Source of the DNA: Bacillota bacterium
Lineage (GTDB): Bacteria > Bacillota > Clostridia > Acetivibrionales > DTU013
Assembly (NCBI GenBank): GCA_023435805.1
Contig: JAEZMC010000205.1
Coordinates: forward strand, 1 to 21,356
DNA: 21,356 nt
Direction: 5' to 3'
The position numbers and the translations under genes are program-made. The notes below the pieces were generated by a model. It had not been told where the DNA came from. It did not search any database and was given only the letters and a program-made list of their open reading frames with translations. Shown here piece after piece: positions 7,624 through 15,003 of the stretch. Positions within the stretch are counted from its first letter, which is position 1; the number at the start of each line of letters is the position of its first letter.

Positions 7624-8373
7624 TCACGCCCTTCGTTTGGCAATGATTCTGATAAAAGTAATATTATCACCAGCTAGAACATTAAAAGGCTCTTCATGTG
7701 CATTGAATATCATTGCCCCTCTTTTATAAATCATGTTGCCTTCGTTATCAGGTAGATTATCCGCAATTAAAATATCGACCATTCCGGAATGATTCAAATG
7801 ATTCACCCACCAATCAAGTGAATGCCAATTGTCAAGCTCCTTGATCCAGTACGGCTTCAGTTTATCCGGTATCCCATCCTTATATTCCTGATAGAAGCCG
7901 GGAACGATAATGCCAATCTCACCGCCTGGTTTGATATGCCTTATCAGATGATTTTTCAGAAAGGCCTCGTCTGTTGCATAGAAAAATATAGAATTCACAC
8001 TCACCATAGCGTCAAAGAATTCATCCGCATAAGGTAATGCATTCGCATTCGCATGAACCGGGAACACCAAGTTTTCCAAACCCATTTCACAAATACGTTT
8101 CCAGTTATCCGAAGGGCTGATCCATAGGTCCGTCGCCCATACCTGGGATTCAAATTCTTTTGCAAGAAAGATCGAACTAATCGCTTTTCCACACCCCATA
8201 TCGAGAATACGCATATTGGTACTTATATGCATTACCTGTGTTAATGACTCCTGCAGCCACAAGCAATGTGAACCCATAGCGTTCTCAATAATCCAGTCAG
8301 GACTATATTTGAGTGTCAAGGGATATCGTTCGTTTTTCATTATTTCATAAATCTGCTCTTTGGTTATTTCCAT
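7624..8373 (-). CDS. Class I SAM-dependent methyltransferase
   Basis: A cytosolic methyltransferase of 249 aa with unknown substrate. Motif I reads ILDMGCGKA (about 56-64); the usual third glycine of GxGxG is Ala64. The acidic residue that holds the SAM ribose is likely Asp82 in VWATDL. Later motifs are FFDAMVSVNSIF and LIRHIKPGGEIGIIVPGF. The stretch WATDLWI and the opening EITKEQIYEIM resemble a family common in Firmicutes usually annotated only as methyltransferase. ATG 8373 is preferred because GGAAGGGG lies just upstream and the homologous family starts here. An in-frame ATG at 8445 with AAGGAG only 3 nt away would add 24 residues. It lies past the module 2 terminator, so it needs its own promoter or read-through. 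Confidence 0.82.
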   Translation of the reverse strand: MEITKEQIYEIMKNERYPLTLKYSPDWIIENAMGSHCLWLQESLTQVMHISTNMRILDMGCGKAISSIFLAKEFESQVWATDLWISPSDNWKRICEMGLENLVFPVHANANALPYADEFFDAMVSVNSIFFYATDEAFLKNHLIRHIKPGGEIGIIVPGFYQEYKDGIPDKLKPYWIKELDNWHSLDWWVNHLNHSGMVDILIADNLPDNEGNMIYKRGAMIFNAHEEPFNVLAGDNITFIRIIAKRRA

Positions 8374-8499
8374 TTTGCCACCCCTTCCTTTTTCATAAGA
8401 ACTTCTTGCTTTTACATTTCGTGATAGAGTCAGTGACTTAATCATCCACTCCTTTTAAACATTTATGCTATCGTCAGTGGTGTACCTATAAAGGTTTAT

Positions 8500-8543
8500 T
8501 AAAAAGAGCATGATTATCCTTACTCAAGGGATATCATGCTCTT
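8500..8543 (-). terminator. Intrinsic terminator of the module 2 transporter operon
   Basis: On the minus strand an 11-bp stem (arms 8533-8543 and 8504-8514), extended by a few pairs beyond a one-base bulge, is followed by five U residues and an AU-rich tail. It lies 22 nt after the stop of the last module 2 permease and separates that operon from the methyltransferase gene. Confidence 0.8.
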
Positions 8544-8565
8544 ATTCAAAAATAGGAGGGTGTTC

Positions 8566-9414
8566 CTATCCTTTGACTGCGCCAATCGTCAGGCTTTTAA
8601 TGATCCTGTCGTTCAGAAAGAAATAAGCTATAATGCTCGGAACAACCATGATTACAATGGCCGCCAGCTGGACCGTCCAGTGAGCGGAGTATTGCCCCCT
8701 GAACCTGGTCAGGCTTACAGGAAGTGTCATCTTGGTCTCATCCGGCATGAAGATCATGGCAAACATCAATTCATTCCATGCTGCAATAAAGTTGAAAATG
8801 GAAATGGTCGCAATGGAGGATTTGGACAGCGGGAACAGGATTCTCCAGAATACCCCGCTCATTTTGCAGCCGTCCATGATGGCTGCTTCCTCTATCTCCT
8901 TCGGGAAGGAGGCCATAAATCCGCTCAGAATGAAAATGGAAGTCGGCAGAGAAAACGCAACGTAGGGTAAAATCAGGGAAATATAATGATTCAGAATTTT
9001 CAGCTTGTTAAATACCAAAAAGAGCGGAATCAGGGTAGAGTGGATCGGTATCATAACTCCAATCATGAAGATGCCCAGGACAAGTCCCGAGTATTTCCAC
9101 CGGAACCGCTTCAGGGAAAATGCAGCCATGGCGGATATCACGATCGTTATCGCTACCGATGACAAGGATACAATTACCGAATTTAAAAAACCGGATCCAA
9201 TATTACCAGAGGTCCAGGCAGTCATAAAATTGCTTAACTGGAAGGAAGATGCCGGAGACCAGGGGTTGCTGAACATCTCGGCGTCCGTTTTCAGCGAATT
9301 GAAAACCAGCCAGAGGACCGGATAGAGATAGCCAAGCGACATGACTGCAAGGAATGTGAAAGAAATGCCTTTTGGTATGGATACTTTTTTCCCCCCAATA
9401 GTAGTATAAGACAT
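8566..9414 (-). CDS. Carbohydrate ABC transporter permease, MalG/AraQ type (module 2)
   Basis: Second membrane subunit of the module 2 CUT1 importer (282 aa), with about six hydrophobic segments. The EAA loop reads EIEEAAIMDGCKMSGVFWRI followed by LFPLSKSS. The ending IAYFFLNDRIIKSLTIGAVKG is the typical C-terminus of MalG/AraQ-type permeases. ATG 9414 is chosen: GAGGG lies 8 nt upstream and the protein then starts MSYTTIGGKK. A longer in-frame start at 9447 lies inside the preceding gene and has no such site. The gap to the upstream permease is 16 nt, so the two are translated from one message. Terminator at 8500-8543. Confidence 0.92.
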   Translation of the reverse strand: MSYTTIGGKKVSIPKGISFTFLAVMSLGYLYPVLWLVFNSLKTDAEMFSNPWSPASSFQLSNFMTAWTSGNIGSGFLNSVIVSLSSVAITIVISAMAAFSLKRFRWKYSGLVLGIFMIGVMIPIHSTLIPLFLVFNKLKILNHYISLILPYVAFSLPTSIFILSGFMASFPKEIEEAAIMDGCKMSGVFWRILFPLSKSSIATISIFNFIAAWNELMFAMIFMPDETKMTLPVSLTRFRGQYSAHWTVQLAAIVIMVVPSIIAYFFLNDRIIKSLTIGAVKG

Positions 9415-9430
9415 GCGAACTTCCCTCTCT

Positions 9431-10318
9431 TTAATAAAATTGTACATCTTCCGTTTTAAATGCCTTGTTTAGAATAGCTGCCACAAGAAGGCACATTATA
9501 AGCAAAATTACTGCAATTGCACTCCCAAGACCATACTGCATGTCCCGGAATGATTTATAATACATGTAAAGGGCCAGAACCTCGCTTGAGTGGTTAGGCC
9601 CGCCGTTCGACATGACATAGATCAGGTCGAAATAACGAAGGGAGCCTGTTGCCAGCAAAACAGCGTCGATTTTGATAATCGGTTTAATCAGCGGCAGCGT
9701 GATGTAACGGATTTTTCTCCAGAAGGTCGCTCCATCGAGTATCGCTATTTCATTTAAGCTTGCAGGAATGTTTTCGATGGCGGCCAGGAACAAAATCATA
9801 TGGTATCCGATAAATTGCCAGCAAAGGACAATCATAATTGATAGCAGCACCGTCTTTTCGTCCGCGAGCCACAGGCCGGTGCTGTTCTTCAGTCCGATCA
9901 GCACCAGAAATTGATTAATCAGCCCGTTCTCGGGATCGTAAATAAAGGTCCACATCAAACCGATGGCTACGCTGGCAAGAATGTTCGGCATAAAGAATAC
10001 TGTTTTGAAGTACCTTGTCCACTTTAGTCCGCTTGACAGGGCAATTGCCAGCAGTATGGCAAGCGGGATCTGGATTACGATAGACAGAACCAGGAGCAAG
10101 AGGGTGTTTTTCATGCTGCCAATAAAAATTCTATCTACGGTGAATAGTTGTTCAAAATTGCTAAGACCGACAAATACCTTTGACCCAACCAGATTCCATT
10201 TTAAAAAGCTGTTGCTTACTGTACTGCAAACGGGAATTGCCACGATTCCGAGATAAACTACGGAAGCTGGTAACAGGAAGAGTATAATCGAGCTTATATT
10301 TTTTTTCATGGATTCCAT
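9431..10318 (-). CDS. Sugar ABC transporter permease, MalF/UgpA type (module 2)
   Basis: First membrane subunit of the module 2 importer (295 aa). It opens with a short charged N-terminus and TM1 (ISSIILFLLPASVVYLGIV), shows the family motif SNFEQLF, and carries the EAA loop as LNEIAILDGATFWRKIRYITLP. The segment FDLIYVMSNGGPNHSSEVLALYMYYKSF is diagnostic of UgpA/MalF-like CUT1 permeases. Of three close ATGs, 10318 is preferred: AAGGAG ends directly against the ATG at 10327 but is about 9 nt from 10318. A 122-nt spacer with a strong hairpin separates it from the binding-protein gene. Confidence 0.92.
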   Translation of the reverse strand: MESMKKNISSIILFLLPASVVYLGIVAIPVCSTVSNSFLKWNLVGSKVFVGLSNFEQLFTVDRIFIGSMKNTLLLLVLSIVIQIPLAILLAIALSSGLKWTRYFKTVFFMPNILASVAIGLMWTFIYDPENGLINQFLVLIGLKNSTGLWLADEKTVLLSIMIVLCWQFIGYHMILFLAAIENIPASLNEIAILDGATFWRKIRYITLPLIKPIIKIDAVLLATGSLRYFDLIYVMSNGGPNHSSEVLALYMYYKSFRDMQYGLGSAIAVILLIMCLLVAAILNKAFKTEDVQFY

Positions 10319-10370
10319 TGGTAACATCTCCTTTTGCAGTTACGAAGGTGAGTTGGCTTGTGGTATGCCC

Positions 10371-10405
10371 ATCCGGCGGCTGTTTTGGCTTGTGAGCCGC
10401 CGGAT
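10371..10405 (-). other. GC-rich hairpin between binding protein and permease (module 2)
   Basis: A perfect 11-bp inverted repeat (10371-10381 and 10395-10405) surrounds a 13-nt loop, between the binding-protein stop and the permease start. No U-run follows in the direction of transcription. Its position mirrors the UUCG hairpin of module 1, and it likely stabilises the upstream part of the message or lets only part of the transcripts continue. Confidence 0.7.
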
Positions 10406-10449
10406 TGAGCTGTGAATATTTACGTAATTATGTGTCTTTCTGACTGTGT

Positions 10450-11814
10450 TTAGTTGGCATCCTTGTTTGCTTCCATAAACTTCTGGAGGTTTTTAAAGGA
10501 TTCCTCCGGGGATTTGCCGGCAGTGATGGCCTGAATGGTGTTGTTAAATTCGTTGCCGATCGTCGGTCCCAATCCGATATCATAGAATACGAACAGGGTC
10601 TTCATATCCTTAAGGAGATCATTGGCCTTGATGCAGACCGGGTTGACCTTTGCCGGGTCAAGTTCGATGTTGGTGGCCACAAGGTTGCCCTCTTCGCTGA
10701 GCTTCTTCTGGACGGAAGGATCGGAAACGAGCTTGATGAATTCGGCGGCAGCTTCGGGTGACTTGGCTTGGGCAGATACTGCAAAGCTCTGGTCCGGCTG
10801 TCCCACCCAGCTGTCCGCATTTCCTTTTCCTCCGGTTATTTCAGGGAACTTGCAAACACCCAGCTTTTCCTTCATTTCGGGATACAATTGCTGGATCGCC
10901 CAGCTGCCCATAATATGCATGCCCGCTTTTCCTGCGACGAAGTCCGCTCTGGAAGGATCGTTATCCAGTGCATTGAAGCCCTTCGGGAACGCATTCATTT
11001 TTATCAGCTCCTGTAAAAGCTTTCCTGCTTCGATAAAAGCGGGATCCTCCCAGGTGCCGGTTCCATTGTATACCTTGTCATAAGGTTCGGTACCGCCGAT
11101 ACGGTTGACGAGCAGTTCACTGAGCAGCGCTCCTACCCAGGGAGCCTTGTTGCCAAGGGCAATGGGTGTAACGTTGTTCTTGTTCAGTACGGTTATGATA
11201 TTTTTCAAATCATCATACGTTTTCGGTTCGGTCAGGCTATATTTATCAAAAATCTCTTTGTTGTAGTAAAGCAGCACCACCGTCTGGGTGGTCGGAAGTC
11301 CGTATACCTTGCCGTCGAACATGAGAGCATTGTAAACTCCGGGGACATATCTGGATTTCCATTCGGTGTCTTTATTGAGCATATCCGTCAAATCGTATAC
11401 CTTCCCCGCCTGTACATATGGCTTTAGAAATCCTGCAGACCATGTATTGAATACGTCCGGGGTCTCACCAGCGGCAATCAGGGCGGCGATCTTCGTTTTA
11501 TACTGCTCTTGCTCGGTAATCTCGAAACTAGCTTCCGTATTGGATTTGTTGGTCTGGTTGAAAAGATCGACAGTATCCTTCAGAATAATGGAATTTTTAT
11601 CCGTAGCAATACCCCAGCAGGAAACCTTGATTTTTGTTTTTTCTGCAGGCACTGTAGAGGCCGGTGCGACAGTCGTCTCATCTGCGGAAGAGCTTTCCGC
11701 AACGGCAGCACTCTGATTTGAAGCCGCAGCTTCCTCGGTCTTTCCGGAACAGCCTGCCATAAAGGAAGTGAGTATCAGACACAGGCAAAGAAGCACAGTA
11801 AATAACCGTTTCAT
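10450..11814 (-). CDS. CUT1 extracellular sugar-binding lipoprotein (module 2)
   Basis: Solute-binding protein, family 1, of the module 2 importer (454 aa). The signal peptide ends in lipobox FMAGC with Cys22 lipidated; a Ser/Ala/Glu-rich linker to about residue 58 leads to the fold starting at KIKVSCWGIATD. Visible family features are VFNTWSAGF, GLPTTQTVVLLYYNKEIFDKY and the C-terminal hinge segment GKAGMHIMGSWAIQQL. Length and motifs match oligosaccharide-binding CUT1 proteins. GGAGG lies about 9 nt before the ATG. The gene has its own promoter with a 33-bp element shared with the regulator gene, so it is likely the main induced gene of the module. The ligand is unknown. Confidence 0.92.
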   Translation of the reverse strand: MKRLFTVLLCLCLILTSFMAGCSGKTEEAAASNQSAAVAESSSADETTVAPASTVPAEKTKIKVSCWGIATDKNSIILKDTVDLFNQTNKSNTEASFEITEQEQYKTKIAALIAAGETPDVFNTWSAGFLKPYVQAGKVYDLTDMLNKDTEWKSRYVPGVYNALMFDGKVYGLPTTQTVVLLYYNKEIFDKYSLTEPKTYDDLKNIITVLNKNNVTPIALGNKAPWVGALLSELLVNRIGGTEPYDKVYNGTGTWEDPAFIEAGKLLQELIKMNAFPKGFNALDNDPSRADFVAGKAGMHIMGSWAIQQLYPEMKEKLGVCKFPEITGGKGNADSWVGQPDQSFAVSAQAKSPEAAAEFIKLVSDPSVQKKLSEEGNLVATNIELDPAKVNPVCIKANDLLKDMKTLFVFYDIGLGPTIGNEFNNTIQAITAGKSPEESFKNLQKFMEANKDAN

Positions 11815-11839
11815 TATTTATTCCTCCAGTTTTTATTTG

Positions 11840-11851
11840 TCGAGTACTCGA
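11840..11851. promoter_or_regulatory. Perfect 12-bp palindrome at the module 2 transcription start
   Basis: TCGAGTACTCGA is a perfect palindrome placed 9 to 20 bp downstream of the -10 hexamer, over or just after the expected start point. A dimeric repressor bound here would block initiation. It does not fit a CcpA cre consensus. Function is inferred from position only. Confidence 0.35.
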
Positions 11852-11860
11852 ATTATCTAG

Positions 11861-11917
11861 ATTATAAGGCAGTACCGGTTATTGGGAAATGACACAAAAA
11901 TGCCTTTTTCCTTTAAA
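11861..11917 (-). promoter_or_regulatory. Promoter of the module 2 binding-protein gene with 33-bp element
   Basis: On the minus strand TATAAT (11866-11861) is a perfect -10. No -35 consensus is present; in its place, 17 bp upstream of the heptamer TTATAAT, ends a 33-bp element (11917-11885) that begins TTTAAAG and ends CATTTCC. The same element at the same spacing lies before the module's regulator gene. This points to an activator-dependent promoter, most likely served by the AraC-type regulator of the module. Within the element, ATTT-containing half-sites recur 11 bp apart (GGCATTT, GTCATTT). Confidence 0.65.
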
Positions 11918-11943
11918 TTTTTGACTTTATTTCATTTTCCAGA

Positions 11944-11968
11944 AATAAAAAATACCCGGAGAACCAGG
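11944..11968 (-). terminator. Weak intrinsic terminator after kinase 2
   Basis: On the minus strand CCTGG-TTCT-CCGGG forms a short 5-bp stem with one G-U pair, followed by TATTTTTTATTT. It lies 23 nt after the kinase stop. The stem is short, so it probably stops only part of the transcripts and lets some read into the binding-protein gene. Confidence 0.4.
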
Positions 11969-11990
11969 CAAAACAGCAAAGTATGAGGAG

Positions 11991-13811
11991 TCAGGATGCC
12001 CGGAGCAGATCAAGTGGAAATTGGATCTTCACACAGGTTCCTTCATCTGGGCTTGAAGTGATGGTAATGCCATATTCCTCACCGTAATACAGTTTTAATC
12101 GCCTGTCCACATTCATCAGCCCCAGATGCGTGTGAGGCTTTTCACTATACTCGAAGGAGGAGGTGTGAGAGGGGAGGAGACCGTCGTCGGAAAAATCATC
12201 CTTCGCTTCGCAGGCCTGTTTGCTGAAAAGCTCATTCAATTTGTCTACCTTTTCCCTGTCCATGCCAATTCCGTTATCGGAGACCAGCACAGTCACCTTC
12301 CCTTCGTACATGGTGCTTTCAATAATGATCCGCCCTTTCCCGATCTTTTTCTCCAGTCCGTGGACAATGGCATTTTCCACAATCGGCTGAAGCACCAGTT
12401 TGGGAAGAATCGCCCTTTCGATGACGCCGCTGATATGGATGAACGCTTCAAACCGGTCCCGGTATCGGAATTTTTGGATCATCAGGTAGTTCGAGATGTT
12501 TTCAACCTCATCCTTTAAAGTAACAAAGTCTTCCCCTCCAATGCTCGCCCTCATCAAATCTCCCAGGGCCTTGACCATGTCACCGATCTCCGGCGCATCC
12601 TTCTTTCTGGCCATCCAGTTTATAGATTCCAGCGTATTGTACAGAAAATGCGGATTGATCTGCATTCTCAGGGATTTCAATTCGGCTTTCTGCTTCAGGT
12701 ATTGTTCCTGATAAACAACCTGGATGAGCCTCTGTACTTCCTTGACCATATTGTTGAAATGATTGCTTAATTCGCCGATTTCATCCCCCGATTCAGGAGT
12801 AATGGAAACATTGAAATTGCCCTTTCCTACCTTTTCCATTGTAGATGAAAGATTTCTGAGGGGTCTGGATATGCTTTCCGAAAACAGGATGGATATCAGG
12901 AACGCGAGAAGACAGCAAACAACACCTATCACAAGGATCAAGTTTCTCAGGTTGATGATGTCTCTTTCATACAATGTGGTGGGAATATTGGCAACCACCC
13001 TCCAATCGCCGTTATTGACTATTCTGGATGCAATGTAACTGGCTCCGCTGCCGTTTCTTACGGTATCAAAGTTCTCCTTGAGATGATCCGGGGTGATGCC
13101 TTTTCCTTCCTGGAAAAGATTCCGCCCAATCAGGCTTTTATCCCTGGACGACAGGATTCCGCCCTCTCGGTTAATAATATAAACTTCACCGTTGTTTAAA
13201 AGATCCATGGATTCACAAATCTCAAATAGCGCGCTTTCTTTCAGATAAATCAGAAGGTATCCAATTTTTTTCTGGTACAGGACACTGTTGATTACCCTTC
13301 CGACCACTATTGTCCCGCTTTTCGGTTCCGTTTCGAACCAGACCGCTCTGCCCATGGCTTCATCGAGCTTTCCCATTTTCTCTGCCAGGGTGTTGGGGTA
13401 ATACTTGGACGGATATAAAAAATAATTCGATCCAGATAGCGATGTAACCTGGATAAATGTTATATCTGCGTCGGTGGAGGCGGAGCTTTCCAAAAAGGTT
13501 ATAATATTCGAATGAATCCTTAAATTGTCTATCTCGTCCCCGGTTCCGCGATTGTCTTTTTCCAGTAGTTCCTGAAAGGATCGGTTCGTCGTGATCTGAA
13601 AGGAAAGCCGTTCAGTTGCTTGCAGCCTGGCATCGATATTTTTTCCGGTTTGCTTCAGGATATCGGCGGCATAATTCTTCATATTTGCTTTTAAAAGCTT
13701 TTGGGATGTTTGAAATGAAAAAAATCCAATGCAAAGCACTGGAAGTAAAATAAAGATCAGGAAAGAAAACAATAGTTTGCTCCGTATCGGCAAATTCCTC
13801 GAATTCTTCAT
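11991..13811 (-). CDS. YesM-type sensor histidine kinase (module 2)
   Basis: Membrane sensor kinase of 606 aa that presumably detects an extracellular sugar and phosphorylates the co-encoded regulator. TM1 is at about residues 10-32; an extracytoplasmic domain of about 260 residues follows, resembling dCache-type sensors (YLLIYLKESALFEI, GEVYIINREGGILSS); TM2 is near 292-315 and HAMP follows it. The phosphoacceptor is His388 in the canonical INPHFLYNTLESI. The N box reads QPIVENAIVHG, G1 is DNGIGM, and the last block is GLMNVDRRLKLYYG. About 30 extra residues, rich in Asp, Ser and His, sit between DNGIGM and GLMNV compared with kinase 1. ATG 13811 overlaps the regulator stop as ATGA, so translation is coupled. 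Confidence 0.92.
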   Translation of the reverse strand: MKNSRNLPIRSKLLFSFLIFILLPVLCIGFFSFQTSQKLLKANMKNYAADILKQTGKNIDARLQATERLSFQITTNRSFQELLEKDNRGTGDEIDNLRIHSNIITFLESSASTDADITFIQVTSLSGSNYFLYPSKYYPNTLAEKMGKLDEAMGRAVWFETEPKSGTIVVGRVINSVLYQKKIGYLLIYLKESALFEICESMDLLNNGEVYIINREGGILSSRDKSLIGRNLFQEGKGITPDHLKENFDTVRNGSGASYIASRIVNNGDWRVVANIPTTLYERDIINLRNLILVIGVVCCLLAFLISILFSESISRPLRNLSSTMEKVGKGNFNVSITPESGDEIGELSNHFNNMVKEVQRLIQVVYQEQYLKQKAELKSLRMQINPHFLYNTLESINWMARKKDAPEIGDMVKALGDLMRASIGGEDFVTLKDEVENISNYLMIQKFRYRDRFEAFIHISGVIERAILPKLVLQPIVENAIVHGLEKKIGKGRIIIESTMYEGKVTVLVSDNGIGMDREKVDKLNELFSKQACEAKDDFSDDGLLPSHTSSFEYSEKPHTHLGLMNVDRRLKLYYGEEYGITITSSPDEGTCVKIQFPLDLLRAS

Positions 13812-14689
13812 ATCCGTACCTTCTTTGGCGTAATGATCTGCTCCCGGTATTCCGAAGGCGTCATACCAAAATATTTCTTAAATACCTGGCTGAAATAGCC
13901 GGAATCCCGGATACCAACCTTCCCCGCAACCTCATATGCCTTCATATTGACATCGCCCAGCATTTCACATGCCTTGCGCAGTCGTGTTCTCGTAAGTATT
14001 TCCAGAAAATTTTCTCCCGTTTCCTTTTTGATGAGCCTGCTTAAATAGAAATGATTCATAAAAACATGCTCCGAAGCAGAAATCAGTGTGATATCGTGCA
14101 TATAATACCGGTCTATGTAATCCAGCACCTTCTGTACAATCCGGTTTTGGACATGATATTTCTCGATTCCCGAAAATTCCCCTGATGCGATCTCCTGAAG
14201 CGATTCGTTTTCCGGGGTGTCCTTCAGGCTGTCCACCAGAAGGGTATTGCGTATAATATCCTGCATGCTGGCAATTTGCTTGCTAATTCGTTCTTTTTCC
14301 AGCTTGTCGTTTCTTTCCGCATCCGTCATTTCTTTGACTTTCAATACGGCGCTGACGATTTCATCGGGTTTTGACGGCTTCAGTATATAACCGCAGGCAG
14401 CCAGCCTTATGGCTGAATGGGCGTATGTAAAGTCTTTATAGCCGGTGAGCAGGATTGCCTTTATATTGGGTACAACAGCTTTTGCCGCGCTGATCAGTTC
14501 AAGACCGTCCATGCCCGGCATTCTGATATCCGTCAGAAGGATTTCTGGCATTGTAGATTTTATCAGGTCCATAGCTTCTATTCCGTTGGAAGCTACTCCC
14601 TTCAATTCGATCCCGTAGCTGCTCCAGGGTATGGACTCCAACCCTTCTCTAATGATGATCTCATCATCTGCTATGACTATTCCGATCAT
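13808..14689 (-). CDS. Short YesN-type response regulator with AraC domain (module 2)
   Basis: Response regulator of 293 aa. The receiver domain shows D8/D9, phosphoacceptor D54 in LTDIRMPG and K104 in LKPSKPDE. The C-terminal ~100 residues are an AraC double helix-turn-helix (ITLISASEHVFMNHFYLSRLI, then YEVAGKVGIRDSGYFSQVFKK). The linker is only about 70 residues, so the protein is far shorter than its 514-residue counterpart in module 1. It lies first in the operon, before its kinase, the reverse of module 1. Its promoter carries a 33-bp element also found before the binding-protein gene, suggesting autoregulation. AAGGA lies about 10 nt before the ATG. Confidence 0.92.
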   Translation of the reverse strand: MIGIVIADDEIIIREGLESIPWSSYGIELKGVASNGIEAMDLIKSTMPEILLTDIRMPGMDGLELISAAKAVVPNIKAILLTGYKDFTYAHSAIRLAACGYILKPSKPDEIVSAVLKVKEMTDAERNDKLEKERISKQIASMQDIIRNTLLVDSLKDTPENESLQEIASGEFSGIEKYHVQNRIVQKVLDYIDRYYMHDITLISASEHVFMNHFYLSRLIKKETGENFLEILTRTRLRKACEMLGDVNMKAYEVAGKVGIRDSGYFSQVFKKYFGMTPSEYREQIITPKKVRI

Positions 14690-14727
14690 ATTTTATCATT
14701 CCTTTGCCCAGCTATGTATCCATGTTC

Positions 14728-14784
14728 ATTATAACCTATAAAAATTCGGAAGGAAATGCCATAAAAATTACTTTTTTCTTTAAA
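14728..14784 (-). promoter_or_regulatory. Promoter of the module 2 regulator gene with 33-bp element
   Basis: TATAAT on the minus strand (14733-14728) is a perfect -10. The 33-bp element (14784-14752), beginning TTTAAAG and ending CATTTCC, ends exactly 17 bp before TTATAAT, as in the binding-protein promoter. By eye the two copies match at 28 of 33 positions, while the 17 bp between element and -10 are unrelated. This contrast shows the element is selected rather than a recent duplication of the whole promoter. Confidence 0.65.
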
Positions 14785-14809
14785 ATATTGATTTATTTCT
14801 ACCGATTCC

Positions 14810-14838
14810 TTGTTTCATGGGATATTCCCGGATATAAT
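14810..14838 (+). promoter_or_regulatory. Sigma-A-type promoter of the gluzincin-like lipoprotein gene
   Basis: TTGTTT (14810-14815) and a perfect TATAAT (14833-14838) are separated by 17 bp. Transcription from here would give a 5' untranslated region of about 160 nt. Confidence 0.55.
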
Positions 14839-15003
14839 AGCACTGAAAACCGCATGTCAAGCTGGTTTCAGATGAAGGATCGGGAGTCTCCGACCTGTCA
14901 AAGATTGATATCCCGGAAGCCGATCCGGATTCCATTAGAACCGTATTTTGCGGACCTTTAAAATGAATGTAACCTGTAATCGTGTTTCTGAAAGGATAAG
15001 AAT

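Larger units (their letters stand above)
14690..15003. other. Divergent intergenic region with two promoters and a coding-like relic
   Basis: This 314-bp gap holds the regulator promoter (minus strand, 14728-14784), a promoter for the plus-strand lipoprotein (14810-14838), and between 14847 and 14963 a stop-free plus-strand frame of 39 codons with coding-like codon pattern but no start codon. No RNA gene is apparent. Confidence 0.6.

Noticed and set aside
8536..8970. 144-codon plus-strand frame over the end of module 2
   Set aside because: It is opposite the MalG-type permease gene and has no ribosome site or family motif.
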